The notes under the pieces: generated by a model
The model's database searches: none
What the model was told of the DNA's origin: nothing
What the model saw: only the letters and a program-made list of their open reading frames with translations
Part shown: one piece after another, positions 43,410-54,884 of the stretch
How positions within the stretch are numbered: position 1 is the stretch's first letter
Layout of the letters: every line of letters starts with the position of its first letter
Translations under genes and position numbers: made by a program
NCBI GenBank assembly: GCA_000827265.1
Contig: KN834762.1
Coordinates: forward strand, 746,939-810,938
Source of the DNA: Collybiopsis luxurians FD-317 M1
Taxonomy: Eukaryota > Basidiomycota > Agaricomycetes > Agaricales > Omphalotaceae
DNA length: 64,000 nt
Direction: 5' to 3'

Positions 43410-44739
43410 CTAGTAAGTAGGGACAATAATATCTCCCCAAGGCGACACGCCCCACCCACCCAGCTCGACAGCATTTGGCCATTGCGAATCGTCGGTGGAA
43501 GGTTGCTCAGTGATTGGTGGATTGTAAACTGCTGTTTTCCATGTATCGTCGGTCACTATGAAATCGCTAGGCTCCTTGACACCGTTGCTATAGATCATCA
43601 TAATAGCTCCAATCAGCCCTGCCTGAGCTGCAGTATTCGTTGCTGCGACAGCGAATACATTGCTGGTCGGATTCAGGTTGAATGCACTGAGCGGAAAAGC
43701 GGTGTCCCAGCTGTCTAAATTGTTGAAGGTAACCTGCGTTTGTTGTCCAATGAGTTCTCCGTTGACATATACCGCATATTCATTGTCGCTGGTTAATGTA
43801 AGAGATTCAGTCGAGGACTTATTCAAGAGGGACTTACGCGGCCATGAGCATCTTTGCGCATACAGGTACCCTACCCTCGTCAGGAACTACAGTCTTCCTA
43901 AAGACACGGGTCCCAATGGGAGCAGCTACCGACGTTGATGGCTCTTCATTTGTCCAAATCCATTGAGAGAGGTTCAACCCATTTCCAAGCATAGGAAGTA
44001 CGGGGATAGTGCCCCACGGTTGTGCCCCATTTAATCCATAATTTGTTGCAGCTACCCACTGGCTATCATCGAATGAAGGCATGTAAAAGTTATCGGGAGT
44101 TGGCGAGGGCAGAGTTTTCCAGAGAAGATCGCTTGTCCAGAAAATTTGGAAGCTGCCATCAGTGTATTCGACTATGACTTCTCCGATGAGACCTGCAGGG
44201 CCACCATCGTTGAAAACATTGACTGCTATCACATTCAACCCATTCGTGGCCGCAACAATATAAGAATGTGAAGCTTCCCATGAGTCATCGTCTGCTGTGG
44301 CACCAATCACCTCTCCGTTGTACCAAAGAGTATACCAGTTGTCACTGCAATTACGATCAGTTTTTAAGAAATTGGATATATTATCTTTCCACCTACGCGC
44401 TCATGGTGATTGTGGTGCATGCAGGTGTCTTTCCCGATTCAGTGACGAAATCTAATCTGAAGCCACGCCACTGGCCAGAGGGGGCTAAGGTTGGCACTCC
44501 TCCTGACGTGGTTTGTTCAGACGTCCAGATCCATTGCGCATTATTCAGTCCGGCTGTGGGACTGATAGTCCGAGGATGTATATTTTGTGAGGTTGGAACT
44601 AGTAGATATCATATTTCAGTAATCGTACGTTAGGACTGGGGATGTAATTACCTGCACCAATAAAGGTAGCGGCTGCCAAAATGGCGGAACAAGCAAGTGC
44701 TAAAAGTAAATCACAATCACCATGGAAGGTCTCATTCAT
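43410..44739 (-). CDS. Secreted beta-sandwich (carbohydrate-binding-like) repeat protein
   Basis: The first exon encodes an N-terminal hydrophobic segment (LLLALACSAILAAATFIGA), likely a signal peptide or anchor. After an intron come two tandem domains of one type. Each opens with a Trp-rich strand (NAQWIWTSEQ; NLSQWIWTNEE), continues with a YTLWYNGEVIG / YAVYVNGELIG hairpin, then AVNVFNDGGPAGLIGEVIVE / AVAATNTAAQAGLIGAIM, and ends with a W.....PWG segment. The pattern resembles galactose-binding-like or rhamnosidase-associated modules common in secreted Agaricomycete proteins. A wall or extracellular glycan-binding role is inferred. Introns are GT-AG. A Copia element sits 72 bp upstream of the start. 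Confidence 0.7.
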
Positions 44740-44774
44740 ATCAAAGCAGTTGTCTACCTTCGAGGAACATGTTT

Positions 44775-44785
44775 AGTAGACTTTT
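44775..44785 (-). promoter_or_regulatory. TATA-like motif of the secreted protein gene
   Basis: The minus strand reads CATAAAAGTC about 40 bp upstream of the start codon, between the gene and the left LTR. If functional, the core promoter is intact but more distal elements are now more than 5 kb away. Confidence 0.35.
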
Positions 44786-44810
44786 ATGCTGGTGTGGCCT
44801 GTGGTGTTTT

Positions 44811-45138
44811 TGTTAGAGAGAGTGGTCCGTAGTGCCAGCTTGGACACTTTCCTTACTTGGACACTTTCCTTATTAGTACCATGAACCTTTCATTTGTTTC
44901 CGCGTCTTATATGTTTTCTCCTGTGCAGCCTTCGGACTATTATTATTCCTACGCAGTACTTATAGACTGCCACGTAGGCATAGTACCTCAGTTGTTATCG
45001 CCCACAACTGAGGTACGTGCACACTCATTTTATGCTCCCTGCTACTGGTACTGATATCGGTATAGTTATACACTACTTAACAGGTACATACAATATATAG
45101 TTGTTATCGCCCACAACTGAGTTATACACTACTTAACA
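44811..45138 (+). repeat. Left LTR
   Basis: 328 bp. Contains two copies of gttatcgcccacaactgag and two of tatacactacttaaca near its 3' end. Differs from the right LTR at 44833, 44904, 44952, 44999, 45016 and 45109. Confidence 0.97.
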
Positions 45139-45154
45139 GATTATGAGACTCGTC
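45139..45154 (+). other. Candidate primer-binding site (half-tRNA type)
   Basis: The sequence immediately after the LTR, gattatgagactcgtc, is not complementary to a tRNA 3' end (no TGG start). Its reverse complement contains AGTCTCATAATC, which resembles the anticodon loop of a methionine tRNA (CAT anticodon). Copia of Drosophila is primed by an internally cleaved initiator tRNA-Met, so a similar mechanism is plausible. Confidence 0.5.
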
Positions 45155-45215
45155 TGTCTCTGAAAACCCCCAGTGAAAAACCCGAGAATAATCTACTCCG
45201 TCAATACACACACAA

Positions 45216-48200
45216 ATGTCGTCGTCGCAGAGTCTTGTAACGGCACCGAGGTTCCCTGAAGCGAAGCAGCTAGTCAGGGAGGACAATTGGAGAGAGTACA
45301 AGCGAGAAGTGTTGCTCGCTGTACAGTCTCGTGGCCTGAAGGGATACCTAGAAGGAACTATCGTCAAACCGACTGCTATGTCTCTTATCAGCACACAAAC
45401 ACCCACCAATATCTTCAGCAAATCGCCGCTTCCAGAGGAATGGGTCTCCCGCGATGCTATTGTGACCAGCATTATTGTCACTAACATAGTCAATCCAGTC
45501 GGCCTAAGCATAGACAAGGATGAGACTTCCTCTGCGATATGGACAGCACTGGTCAGCAGGTTTGAAAAATGTAATGAACAGAAAATCCACCTTGCGGATA
45601 GCGCTCTCCATAAGTGCATTTACGATACAGACACAACGATGGAAGAGCACGAGAGAAAGATGCGAAACTTACTTAAACATCTCCACAACACTGGTGGTAC
45701 TTGTACCGACGAGCAGTTCCGACTCATTGTCCTTGCTTCATTGCCCAAAGAGTGGAAACCAGATGTTCGCAATGTCCCAGGTACCGACAGCGAATCGGCA
45801 TTCACCTTTCTACATGCGCTTTACTTGGAAAAGAAGGATGAAGCTGATGAGGAGGAGAGGGACCTCAAAAAGGTCAAGGCATTACTGGCCAAGAACCCAA
45901 ACGTTTATGCTTCGGTGACGCAGACTCGAGGGTCGACTGGTGACCAAGCCTCCAATGACCGTGCATGCTTCAATTGCAGAAAACCGGGCCACAACAAGGC
46001 CAACTGCTGGGGACCAGGTGGAGGGAAAGAGGGCCAAGCTCCCAAGTGGTGGAGGGGCAAGGGCAAAGCAAAATCCCAGGTCCAGGCTGTGGCTGCCCCA
46101 GAGGAAGATGTCAACATGAACAATATCGACACCGACCCTGATGCTTCAGAACTTTATGTTCTAGAGGCCGATGTCTCCGCTATGGGCAACGGTACATCTC
46201 AGACACATCGTTTGTCTATTCAGACCTTTGATCTGGACCTGCACAGACAAATGACTTCCATTCTAGGAAAGAGTGTGGGTCAGTCAGGGGAAAGAATGAA
46301 CGGTGTAGATAGAGATGTACCCATAGATGTTGTACCAGTTTTAGACAAGAATGACTGCTTTACCTGCAGAGCAAATTACTCTGATTCCAAGACACGAATG
46401 TTCCTAGATTCAGGAGTGTCGGAGCATTGCTGGGCAGACTGGAGAGACTTTTGTCATATAAGGAAGTGGACCAGTCTTACAGAAACAGCGCAATCGCGGG
46501 AGACGCAGGTAGATTCAAAATTGAGGGCGTGGGTTCCGTGGAGTTTGATACTCGAATTGAGGGGAGACGAAGAATGATCCACCTCGAGAGGGTGAAGTAT
46601 ACACCTGCATTTGGACACAACTTGATTTCCCTATCAGTGCTAGATCGACGAGGCTATAAGGGGACATGGGGGAGTGGAGTTCTGTCTGTCAGAGGAAAAG
46701 ATGGGGTGCTAATGCTTGAGGGACAGGGGAAGGCCAGAATGTATGAGGTGACAATGCTTGAAAAGCAAACGATGGCGGCATTGGCAAGATCGCTTGAACA
46801 TCCGGTAGACATATCTGTATGGCACAGACAACTAGCACACGTTGCAATACCGAGAATCCTACGAATGGCAAACCGCAACCTCGTGGATGGACTGAAAATA
46901 ACATCAAAAAGGGTTCTGGGTATGTGTGAAGCGTGTCTCTATGGGAAGGCTACACAGCGTCCGTTCGATGAGAAAGTCACGCATGAAACCCAGGTATTGG
47001 AAAGAGTACACCTAGATCTTTGGGGACCAGTGCGGACAAAGAGTCAAGGGGGAGCCCTGTATATGATGTTGTGCTCCGACGGACATTCTTCAGTTAGGTT
47101 TCCGTACTTCCTTCCTGACAAAAGAGCGAACACAATGCTGAAAGCGTTCCACAAGTATTGGGTGATGGCCGAGAGACAGACCGGTCAGAAGCTCCGTACA
47201 ATTCGCATCGATGGGGGAGGGGAATTCAACAATGGGGTAATGGAAGCATACTGCGAGGAACACAGTATTGTCATTGAGAAGGTTACACCACACTCATCTG
47301 CAGCAAACGGAATGGCTGAGCGAGGTAACAGAATGGTCATAGAAGGGGTACATACTGGGCTTGAGGACTCCGGTTTTCCCCCTTCCTTCTGGGCCAAAGC
47401 AGCCAACATGTTCATCTATGTTGACAATTTTGTACCAACGGTGCGGTTCCCAGATGAAGTGCCAATGGAGGTATGGTTGAAGAAGCGACAGGATATATCC
47501 CATCTCCGCCCATTTGGATGTGATTGCTGGGCAACATTACACAGCACTCAGACCGGTGGCAAGCTCAAGAGACAGGCGGTCAAGGGAAAACTGCTGGGGT
47601 ATATGGGCCAGAGGGGGTATCGCATATGGATACCAGAGACTCGCACACTGAGCGAGTCCCGAGATGTGAGGTTCGAGGAGGGGGAGGTGAAGAGGACCAG
47701 AGGGAGCGAGGAAACTGTCACCGACTTAAGGTTTGACAGCCCGGGGGCTGATGACCTGATGCTGAGGAGCAACTCAGCTGCAGAAACGGCTCTCTCACAA
47801 TCAACAGACCTCAATGATCCTCAAACCACTGAGGAACTTCCCAATGTGCACCCACTACCAACTACTCTGTCAGCATTAACACCCCCGAGTGTTCCAACTG
47901 CACCGGCAGCACCAGCGTCGACTCAAGTATTACGCGATCGAGGGCTGAAAAGGAACCTAAATGTTGATGCGTTAGTCAGAAAGGAGATGAATTGGGGTGA
48001 TACATCGAAAAGGCCCATCGCCTCAATTGTCCACAACCTACCTACAGCCTTTTGCTCTATTACAAAGAATCCCTGGGCATTTGCTTCGATGAATGACAGT
48101 CTCTATGTTCCGAAATCTTATACACAAGCTATGAAAAACCCCCAATTATGGGTACCAGCAATGGAAACAGAGTTCCAAACACTACTAGAGAAGGACTGTT

Positions 48201-49702
48201 GGGAGCTCATTCCACTACCACTGGGCGCAAATCTTACGAAGGGAAGATGGGTCTATGCAATCAAATGGGGTCCTACTGGCGAAGTACTCAAGCGGAAAGC
48301 AAGATGGGTAGCGCAAGGCTTCACACAGATATTTGGACAGGACTTTGAGGAAACATATGGTGGGGTGGCATGCCTAGAATCAATGCAGATCATCATTGCA
48401 ATAATTGTGGTTCTGAAACTATCCTTCTTTCACATTGACTTTAAAGCCGCCTTCCTCAACAGTCCTATATCTCACGACGTTTACATGGAACAACCGCACG
48501 GTTTTGTGAAACCAGGGCAAGAACATCTGGTATGCAAATTGAAGAAATCCATCTACAGTTTACGACAAGGGTCTCACGATTGGCAAGACACACTCAGCAA
48601 AGCATTTTCTGAGGATGGGTACATTGCTTCGAAAGCAGATCCGTCTGTACAGTGGAGGAGGAAAGATGGGAAGTATACACTTCATGGGACATACGGAGAC
48701 GATGTCTTTGGGGGTACGGGTGAGAATAAGGAGCAGGTAATTACGGAGATGAGGAAAAGATACGAGTCCGGAGAAGTGAAGAGCAAGACACTACTTGGAT
48801 GCCAGGTATTTCACAACATCTGGGATGGCTCCATCACCCTATCTCAGAAGGCATTCTTCAAACGAATGCTTGAACACTTTGACCTGCAACATGTAGTTCC
48901 CCGACGTACCCCTCTTCCACCTGACATTCAGCAGACCCTACTCCCAGCTCCTAACCCTCTGCCGGTTGAGGACCGCAGGTTCATGTCCAATAAGCCATAC
49001 CGTCCCTTGCTTGGATCAGCCCTATGGGGTCAGGCTTGGTCTCAGCCCGATTTGGCATTTGCGACAAGTTTTCTAGCATGATTCCAGTCAAACCCTGGTA
49101 GAGCTCAATGGGAAGCCCTACTCTGGCTTGTTGGCTATGTTAAACACACACTCCATTATACTATCACCTACTGTGCTCCACAGTCAGAATATCCAGCGCC
49201 AGGGGAAGGGTTACAGCCAATCGGTTTCGTTGATGCGGACTATGCAATGTGCACAGACACTAGGAGGTCCACTTCAGGGTATGTTTTCTTCATGGCAGGA
49301 GCGCCGGTGTCATGGAGCTCAAAAAGACAGCCATTCGTGACGCTTTCCTCCACAGAGTCAGAGTATGTTTCGCTCGCAAGGTCTGCACAACAGGGTGTTT
49401 GGTTGGCAACCTTTATGCAAGAAATTGATCTCATGTTGCGGAGTCCAGTAGGGTTGCTTTGTGACAATTTTGGGGCAGTTTGCCTATCGCATAATGCGAA
49501 GAAACAGGCGTTGGTGAAACATGTGGATACAAAGGCACATTATGTTCAGGAGAAGGTTGAGAACGGGGAGATTACGGTAAGCAAGGTTAGGTCTAAGGAC
49601 AATGTTGCGGATGGGTTCACGAAGTCCTTGGGAGCATCCTTACATCGGGAGTTTGTCCATGTCCTTGGTTTAGATGGATCTACGGACCAGGGGGAGTGTT
49701 AG
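45216..49702 (+). pseudogene. Copia gag-pol, broken by a frameshift and a stop
   Basis: Gag from MSSSQSLVTAPRFPEAKQ at 45216, with a zinc knuckle CFNCRKPGHNKANC at about 45967-46008. Protease core FLDSGVSEH at about 46402-46428. At 46449-46453 the frame shifts by minus one (or one base is lost): WRDF must join LSYKEVDQ. The rest of pol runs to 49702: integrase zinc part HRQLAH...CEACLYGK, catalytic Asp in HLDLWGP, Asp in IRIDGGGEF, Glu in NGMAERGNR; RT with KARWVAQGFTQ, FKAAFLNSP and YGDDVFG; RNase H with VDADYAMC and LSSTESEY. A TGA at 49079-49081 follows FLA where the family has Arg, so CGA to TGA is likely. Autonomous transposition is unlikely. Confidence 0.92.
49689..49696 (+). other. Polypurine tract
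   Basis: AGGGGGAG directly abuts the right LTR, the expected plus-strand primer. Confidence 0.75.
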
Positions 49703-50024
49703 AGAGAGTGGTCCGTAGCGCCAGCTTGGACACTTTCCTTACTTGGACACTTTCCTTATTAGTACCATGAACCTTTCATTTGTTTCCGCATCTTATATGT
49801 TTTCTCCTGTGCAGCCTTCGGACTATTATTATTCCTATGCAGTACTTATAGACTGCCACGTAGGCATAGTACCTCAGTTGTTATTGCCCACAACTGAGGT
49901 ATGTGCACACTCATTTTATGCTCCCTGCTACTGGTACTGATATCGGTATAGTTATACACTACTTAACAGGTACATACAATATATAGTTGTTATCACCCAC
50001 AACTGAGTTATACACTACTTAACA
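49697..50024 (+). repeat. Right LTR
   Basis: 328 bp. Five of its six differences from the left LTR are TG or CA where the left copy has CG. Confidence 0.97.
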
Positions 50025-50641
50025 GTTTTATGTCGGACAGAAGAGTTGTCTGTCCTTAAATACGCTTGCTCTCTAGGGCATTCTACTAGGAAGTAACCGT
50101 TCTTTCCGGGTATAACAACGCGGCGCATGTAAGTACCTGGCACTTGGTGCTACTTTAACCACTGATTAGGAAGAAATCGACCTTGCAACAAAGAAGTGGA
50201 TTGCGGAGTCATGAAGCACAGAATCAGTTCCAGTGCTATGCTTGCAGTAGGTGCCTTGCAGGTCGTGTTAAAAGCATTGAAGTACGAGACTCGTGAGTAC
50301 ACAGGGGCCTTGAGGAACAACATTTGAGACTCAGCATGTCTCTATCTTATTAACTTTGATAAGTTCTCGACAGCTATTCAACGCAAAAGGATTCGAGCCT
50401 GCGGCGAGGCGCCGCCGTCTTATGTAATTGCCGAGATAGCTTTGAATATTTTGCCGAAGACACCGGCTTTCCATCTCCGTCGCACCTTTCAACTTCTTTC
50501 TTCCATGATGAATTCGAACGGAGCGGAGGATGTGAATGTTACCACTAAATCATTAATTAATTTGGCCTGGCAAAGTGAAGGAGATAAAAGACGAGAGACA
50601 TAGATGCCTTTCCTCAACCCCCTCTGAAGCCCAGTCTACTC
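50025..50641. other. Intergenic; displaced upstream DNA of the secreted protein gene
   Basis: Starts with the target duplication. No gene seen. A gagataaaag TATA-like motif at about 50579-50588 may serve the next gene. Confidence 0.35.
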
Positions 50642-52353
50642 ATGCCTCGACTTTCTTTCTTGTCTATTGCTTCACTGGCTTTGGCTGCCCATGGTGCAGG
50701 TGCGATTGCCATTCTAGCTTCGACTCCATAAGCATCTTACATATTTGAGTTAGCCTTCCCTTCCTCGCATGTCAAAAGAGGTAAGTACAGAACTCTGTCA
50801 TCTTCGCACCGACTGAGTTGAACTCTGGATTTAGCTACTCCTGCGACCTGGGATCAACTTTTGCAAGCTCAACTTACTGCAGTGACCCTGTCATACAACA
50901 ACCCAGTCTGGGTGAACGGAATTGATGCCAGCATGGCGTCCTTACAAAGCCTGATAGTATGTTCAATTTTACTTTCTATTACTGCTCTTTTTTTCATATC
51001 AAGTCATTGCTCTAGGATGAGTCCAATAATATCCTGGGATTGGTATTCAATTTGCCGGGTACAATCGATGCGGATTGGAATGACATTCAAAACGTTTGTG
51101 ATGGTGTCCAATTCCATGCTCTCCTGCAATCATCATTAAGCTTGTATGATAGGGCTGGTTTACCGCCATTCCGACGGTCGCAATTGATGGAGTGACTATA
51201 GCAGATATTTGTCAGCGTCAGTACCGACAGATCAAACCACTTGCCCTCCGCATCAATTGACTTTTTCTCATCATGATTGCAGAATACACGGATTCTTTCC
51301 TCAGCAGTAGTCTTTTGTCTACACCTTCGAGTTCCTACCTCCAGATTCTGAACAGCTTGAAAAGCGTAGGTCTCTTAATCAGTATTGCGTGCTCGAAGTG
51401 ACAATCGTTATCTCACAGAATTTGACTAATGCTGTTGCCCAGATGCAATCGCCAGCTGCGTTCAGTGTATTCAATCAGACAGTGATGTTGACAATACAAG
51501 GATATGATAATTATTTTAACACTCAGGAAGCTGCTATCAATAACGAGATCAGTGGTATCCAGTCTGAAATAAAAACTGTACGCCAAAATATCCACAAGTA
51601 TGTTGAAGAGCAGCCTACCGCATAGCTTATTTTTGATATTTGCTCTATATAGTGACCATATTAACATTGCTCTTGGAAACGCAGACGCTGGCTTGCTTGG
51701 CTTTGATAAGATTGCAGCCGTCGCTCTCTTTGATGATGCAGGAGAAGCATTTGGTGACCTTCTGGTGTGTCTACCCCCTCGATCTCCTTGAATAAAAGGT
51801 AATCGCTTGGGATCGTTTGCTAGTCAGCGGTATATAAAAAAGCTGGTATTGACGGCGAATCAATTTCCAATTCAGCTTCGAGTGACTTGGCTAGTAAGTT
51901 CATATAATATTTTGTCTGTCGAAAGACTACCAATATCTAATTTCCATGCAGAGCAACAGGAAACACTCTCAGATTTAACCATTTCCCTCCAGGCTACTGA
52001 GGAAGCTGCCGTCGAGATTGCTATGATAAAGAGCAAAGTTGATTTTTACTACTACTATGTGCAAGATGCTGCAAATTTTGCAGGCAGCTTTACGAGCTTT
52101 TATACTGCACTCTCTACAGTAGTCGATGGGCTTATTGCCATGGTTGAAAGTGGAGTTCTTCAAAATGGAGATTACTGGGCAGTAAGTCGTAATTTTGATG
52201 AACTTTCTGCTTTCAGTGCTGTTTTCTAATGCGAAAAATAAGCCTAATCCAGGACCACCAGTTGAATGGGTCACATACAGAGAAATGGGAATGAATCTTC
52301 TCCAAACATCTTGTACAGCGTTTGGCCAAATGCAACTTCCTTTGCCCCAATAA
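50642..52353 (+). CDS. Secreted alpha-helical protein, unrecognised
   Basis: Exon 1 (50642 to about 50699) encodes the signal peptide MPRLSFLSIASLALAAHGA. A second short exon adds a Lys-Arg processing-type site. Later exons encode long amphipathic helices rich in Ala, Gln and Glu (for example QLTAVTLSYNNPVWVNGID, NEISGIQSEIKTVRQNIHK) with a more hydrophobic stretch in the middle (GNADAGLLGFDKIAAVALF), ending LPLPQ at 52353. Seven or more exons are needed. The layout, long helices around a hydrophobic hairpin, recalls the alpha-helical pore-forming protein fold (ClyA/HBL-like), but no signature motif supports that and the role is unknown. One exon boundary near 51780-51960 is uncertain, so integrity is not established. 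Confidence 0.5.
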
Positions 52354-52732
52354 GGTCGGTATGGCATGTCCTTTTTTGCATCTATCTGCAATGATATCAA
52401 TGATTATTTGATAAGGAGTAAGGATCCATGCACTTGAGCTTTGATTGATGAGGACGTCGCAAACGTTCGGGTCGCTGTGGAATCTGAATGGCTCAAAGGC
52501 TTGTCAAATTTTGTTATATTAAATTAGACTGTCATTGATGGGTATAAATTTCGAATACCTACATACTTTCTTTAGCGTTGTGTAATCATTCTTTTCCAGT
52601 CATATTATCTACTTTGAATGAGGATGGTAACTCTGCAGAACAAGACAAGAAAACACGAAAGCTCAAGAAATATCAGAACCTGGCAATGATGCCCAATTCA
52701 ATACACTACTTAGTTTATCCTTACATGTTTTC
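52354..52732. other. Intergenic between convergent genes
   Basis: No gene seen. Confidence 0.35.
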
Positions 52733-53677
52733 TCACTCCTCTGCCATTACCATGTAACGATAGGTCGGCTTGAAATCCCAACCACATTTCGTTTGAAGAA
52801 CAAACCCAATGGCACCCTCTTCATCTGTCGACCATTTTTCTCCCTTCCACTGCTCGTCGTCTTCACCCTCCCTTCTTAATCGCGACTGTGCAAAGTCAAT
52901 CATGACGACATCGCGGCGACGATTCTCTGAACCGGAAGGCAAAGCCCCAGGGGACGATGGCACAATGAAGTTCTCTAAACGCACATCCTGGTTCAACACA
53001 CCGCTATCACCGAAGGCCAGCACAATATCCACACATTTCTGGCAGAGCACTGGCGATAGCGCGTCGATCGAGAGATTATCTAGTCTCGTACCCTCCACGT
53101 ACTCTACCAGGATACCAGGCACTTCCGCATCAGTCGTTCGGTCCGGTTGAGACTCGATGACGAACCGCGTGCGGCCGAAAAAGCGAGGGATCTCGTTTCC
53201 CTGCATCGAAGCCATCCGCTCATAGACACGGACCTCGTTCTCGTAATATGACGCGAGGAGTGTGGCGAGGTATGCTTCCGTTTCTTCCGCAGATGGCTCG
53301 ATATCAAGTTCATCATCGGCGCGACGCTTTTGCTCCCATTCTTCTAGAGTGCGTTGCGATCCTGATCCCGAAGACGCCCATGCACGAAAAGCCTCCTCAG
53401 ACTCTTCAGATAGTTCTGGGATATCATAAAATGCACGCAAGTCGTTTGCGTAGCGTCTATCGTAGACTTTTAGGATCAAAGTGGATGGGAGGGCGATCGA
53501 AAGTGGATCACTCGCTAGTGCGACTTTGAGCACCGGCGATATCGTAATGGGTTTGAATACCTCAAGAACTGTGACTTTCACGTCTATGGCACCAGAAGCT
53601 GGCGAACCAGCCCCAGGGGTGATTTGCAGGTGATATTCAGCACCAGAGTAGTAAGGGCAGCTGCAGGCCCCAGTCAA
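52733..53677 (-). CDS. Protein-kinase-like fold protein with altered catalytic motifs
   Basis: 314 residues from the Met at 53677. A spliced alternative start lies at 53716 (MR, then an intron, then CPYYSGAEYHLQ) and avoids an N-terminal MTGACS that is read through an acceptor site. Kinase-like elements in order: LILKVYDRRYAND (Lys), ENEVRVYERM (helix C Glu), ILVEYVEGTRLDNLS (hinge), VLNQDVRLENFIV (catalytic loop; Asn-Gln-Asp instead of His-Arg-Asp, downstream Asn kept) and VVMIDFAQSR (Asp-Phe-Ala instead of Asp-Phe-Gly). This resembles fungal aminoglycoside-phosphotransferase/kinase-like families often found in Agaricomycetes. Activity is uncertain: the catalytic Asp and metal Asp are both present, but the flanking residues are atypical. 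No glycine-rich loop is obvious. Confidence 0.7.
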   Translation of the reverse strand: MTGACSCPYYSGAEYHLQITPGAGSPASGAIDVKVTVLEVFKPITISPVLKVALASDPLSIALPSTLILKVYDRRYANDLRAFYDIPELSEESEEAFRAWASSGSGSQRTLEEWEQKRRADDELDIEPSAEETEAYLATLLASYYENEVRVYERMASMQGNEIPRFFGRTRFVIESQPDRTTDAEVPGILVEYVEGTRLDNLSIDALSPVLCQKCVDIVLAFGDSGVLNQDVRLENFIVPSSPGALPSGSENRRRDVVMIDFAQSRLRREGEDDEQWKGEKWSTDEEGAIGFVLQTKCGWDFKPTYRYMVMAEE

Positions 53678-53716
53678 TACTTTTTCAGCATATTGAGTAG
53701 ACAGGGCTTACCGCAT

Positions 53717-54638
53717 GACTCCCCAAGGGCCAACTGCTGTTCAAAAAGCTTGAGTGCTTTGAAAAGTTCCACGAGTAAAGATATCCGTACTTTATATATC
53801 AGCTCCTGTGACATTGAGTAGGTTCCACTGGGAGGAATGATGTCAGCATATTACCTGTAGTCACGATTGGAAGACATACTTCCAAAAGATGGAACATCAT
53901 GCATCATGATATGAGTGAATAAATCCACTGGGCGGGCAAATGAAGTTATGAAAATTCGTCGCCTTTCAGCATTCGATGTTCATGAATAAAGCTGTACTAT
54001 CTCAGGAGAGAATGACTTAGCATTTACAATAAAATTTTACAATAAAGATTTAAAAGACGTACTACTTGCATACTACCAGGAACAGGAAACCAGAACCCCG
54101 GACCTCATGTTGATTTACAAAGTTAGGACAGGGCCGGTAGGCTAAGTTGTCGCCGACTATAAGAACTTTATGCTTAGTGTTTTGAACAAATTTAAACCAA
54201 ATTCAGGAAGGCTTTGCCACTGACCAGTGACCGTAAGGACTTCAAGCTTCTTGTCAAGCTCAGGGTCTACAAATTAAGTTAAATTGTGCTCAAAGAAGGT
54301 TCCATGGTGGGTATTTGTAACTTAACTTGAGAGGCCAATGTGGAAAATGAAACCTTTAATGACATGCACTATGTTAGCACCTGATGCGTCTGGAAACCAG
54401 TAGCTGAAGGCTCTCCTATAGTATAAAGCGCAACTGAAGATCCATAATGAGATCTGACATCCAGAATGAGCTGGCTTGTTGCCTATATAAATGCTTCAAA
54501 ATCGAGCATCTCCCACAGCACTTGTTTGCTCAAAGAAGCTGCGAGATGTCCAAGGCGAGTTTGACGGCCTTCATTCAAGATCCATGTCCTAAACCCATCC
54601 ACATTCAATAGAAAGAGCTCAAGACTTACTTTGATAAC
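53717..54638. other. Intergenic
   Basis: No gene recognised. A short direct repeat (tttacaataaa) occurs at about 54025-54045. Confidence 0.35.
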
Positions 54639-54884
54639 ATGGATTATAATAACCTCTCTGGTGGAGGTTGGGATCCAGCTAAAACGTGGTTGCGGGTGCA
54701 TGGAGACACCAAGTCTAGCGTAAAGGGTAAATTCCACATGGAAACCATGAAGGCCGCCAATGGGGACTTCAATGCCAAAATTGTTGGCGCGAATGTGCAG
54801 ACTACTGTGGCGCCTGCAGGGACAAATCCTCCTCCAACACTTCCCCAAGTCGCCGCGGCGCTGAGAACCGCTGCTGGCGTGTAG
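54639..54884 (+). CDS. Hypothetical 81-aa protein
   Basis: MDYNNLSGGGWDPAKTWLRV at the start; the rest is Ala/Thr/Pro-rich and ends RTAAGV. No signal peptide or domain. It could be a small gene or the 3' exon of one (a good acceptor is not obvious upstream). Not recognised. Confidence 0.3.
   Translation: MDYNNLSGGGWDPAKTWLRVHGDTKSSVKGKFHMETMKAANGDFNAKIVGANVQTTVAPAGTNPPPTLPQVAAALRTAAGV

Larger units (their letters stand above)
44811..50024 (+). mobile_element. Ty1/Copia LTR retrotransposon, full length but disabled
   Basis: 5214 bp with two 328 bp LTRs (TG...CA) and a perfect 5-bp target duplication GTTTT (44806-44810 and 50025-50029). The order gag, protease, integrase, RT, RNase H defines Copia. 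The LTRs differ at six positions (about 1.8%). The coding region has one frameshift in the protease and one in-frame TGA before RNase H. Confidence 0.97.

Noticed and set aside
43092..43718. 208-aa plus-strand ORF
   Set aside because: Antisense to the secreted beta-sandwich gene; no domain and no splice support.
46440..46460. Programmed minus-one frameshift between gag and pol in the Copia element
   Set aside because: No X XXY YYZ slippery heptamer sits in the gag frame, and the break falls inside the protease, not between gag and protease. A one-base loss is the simpler explanation.
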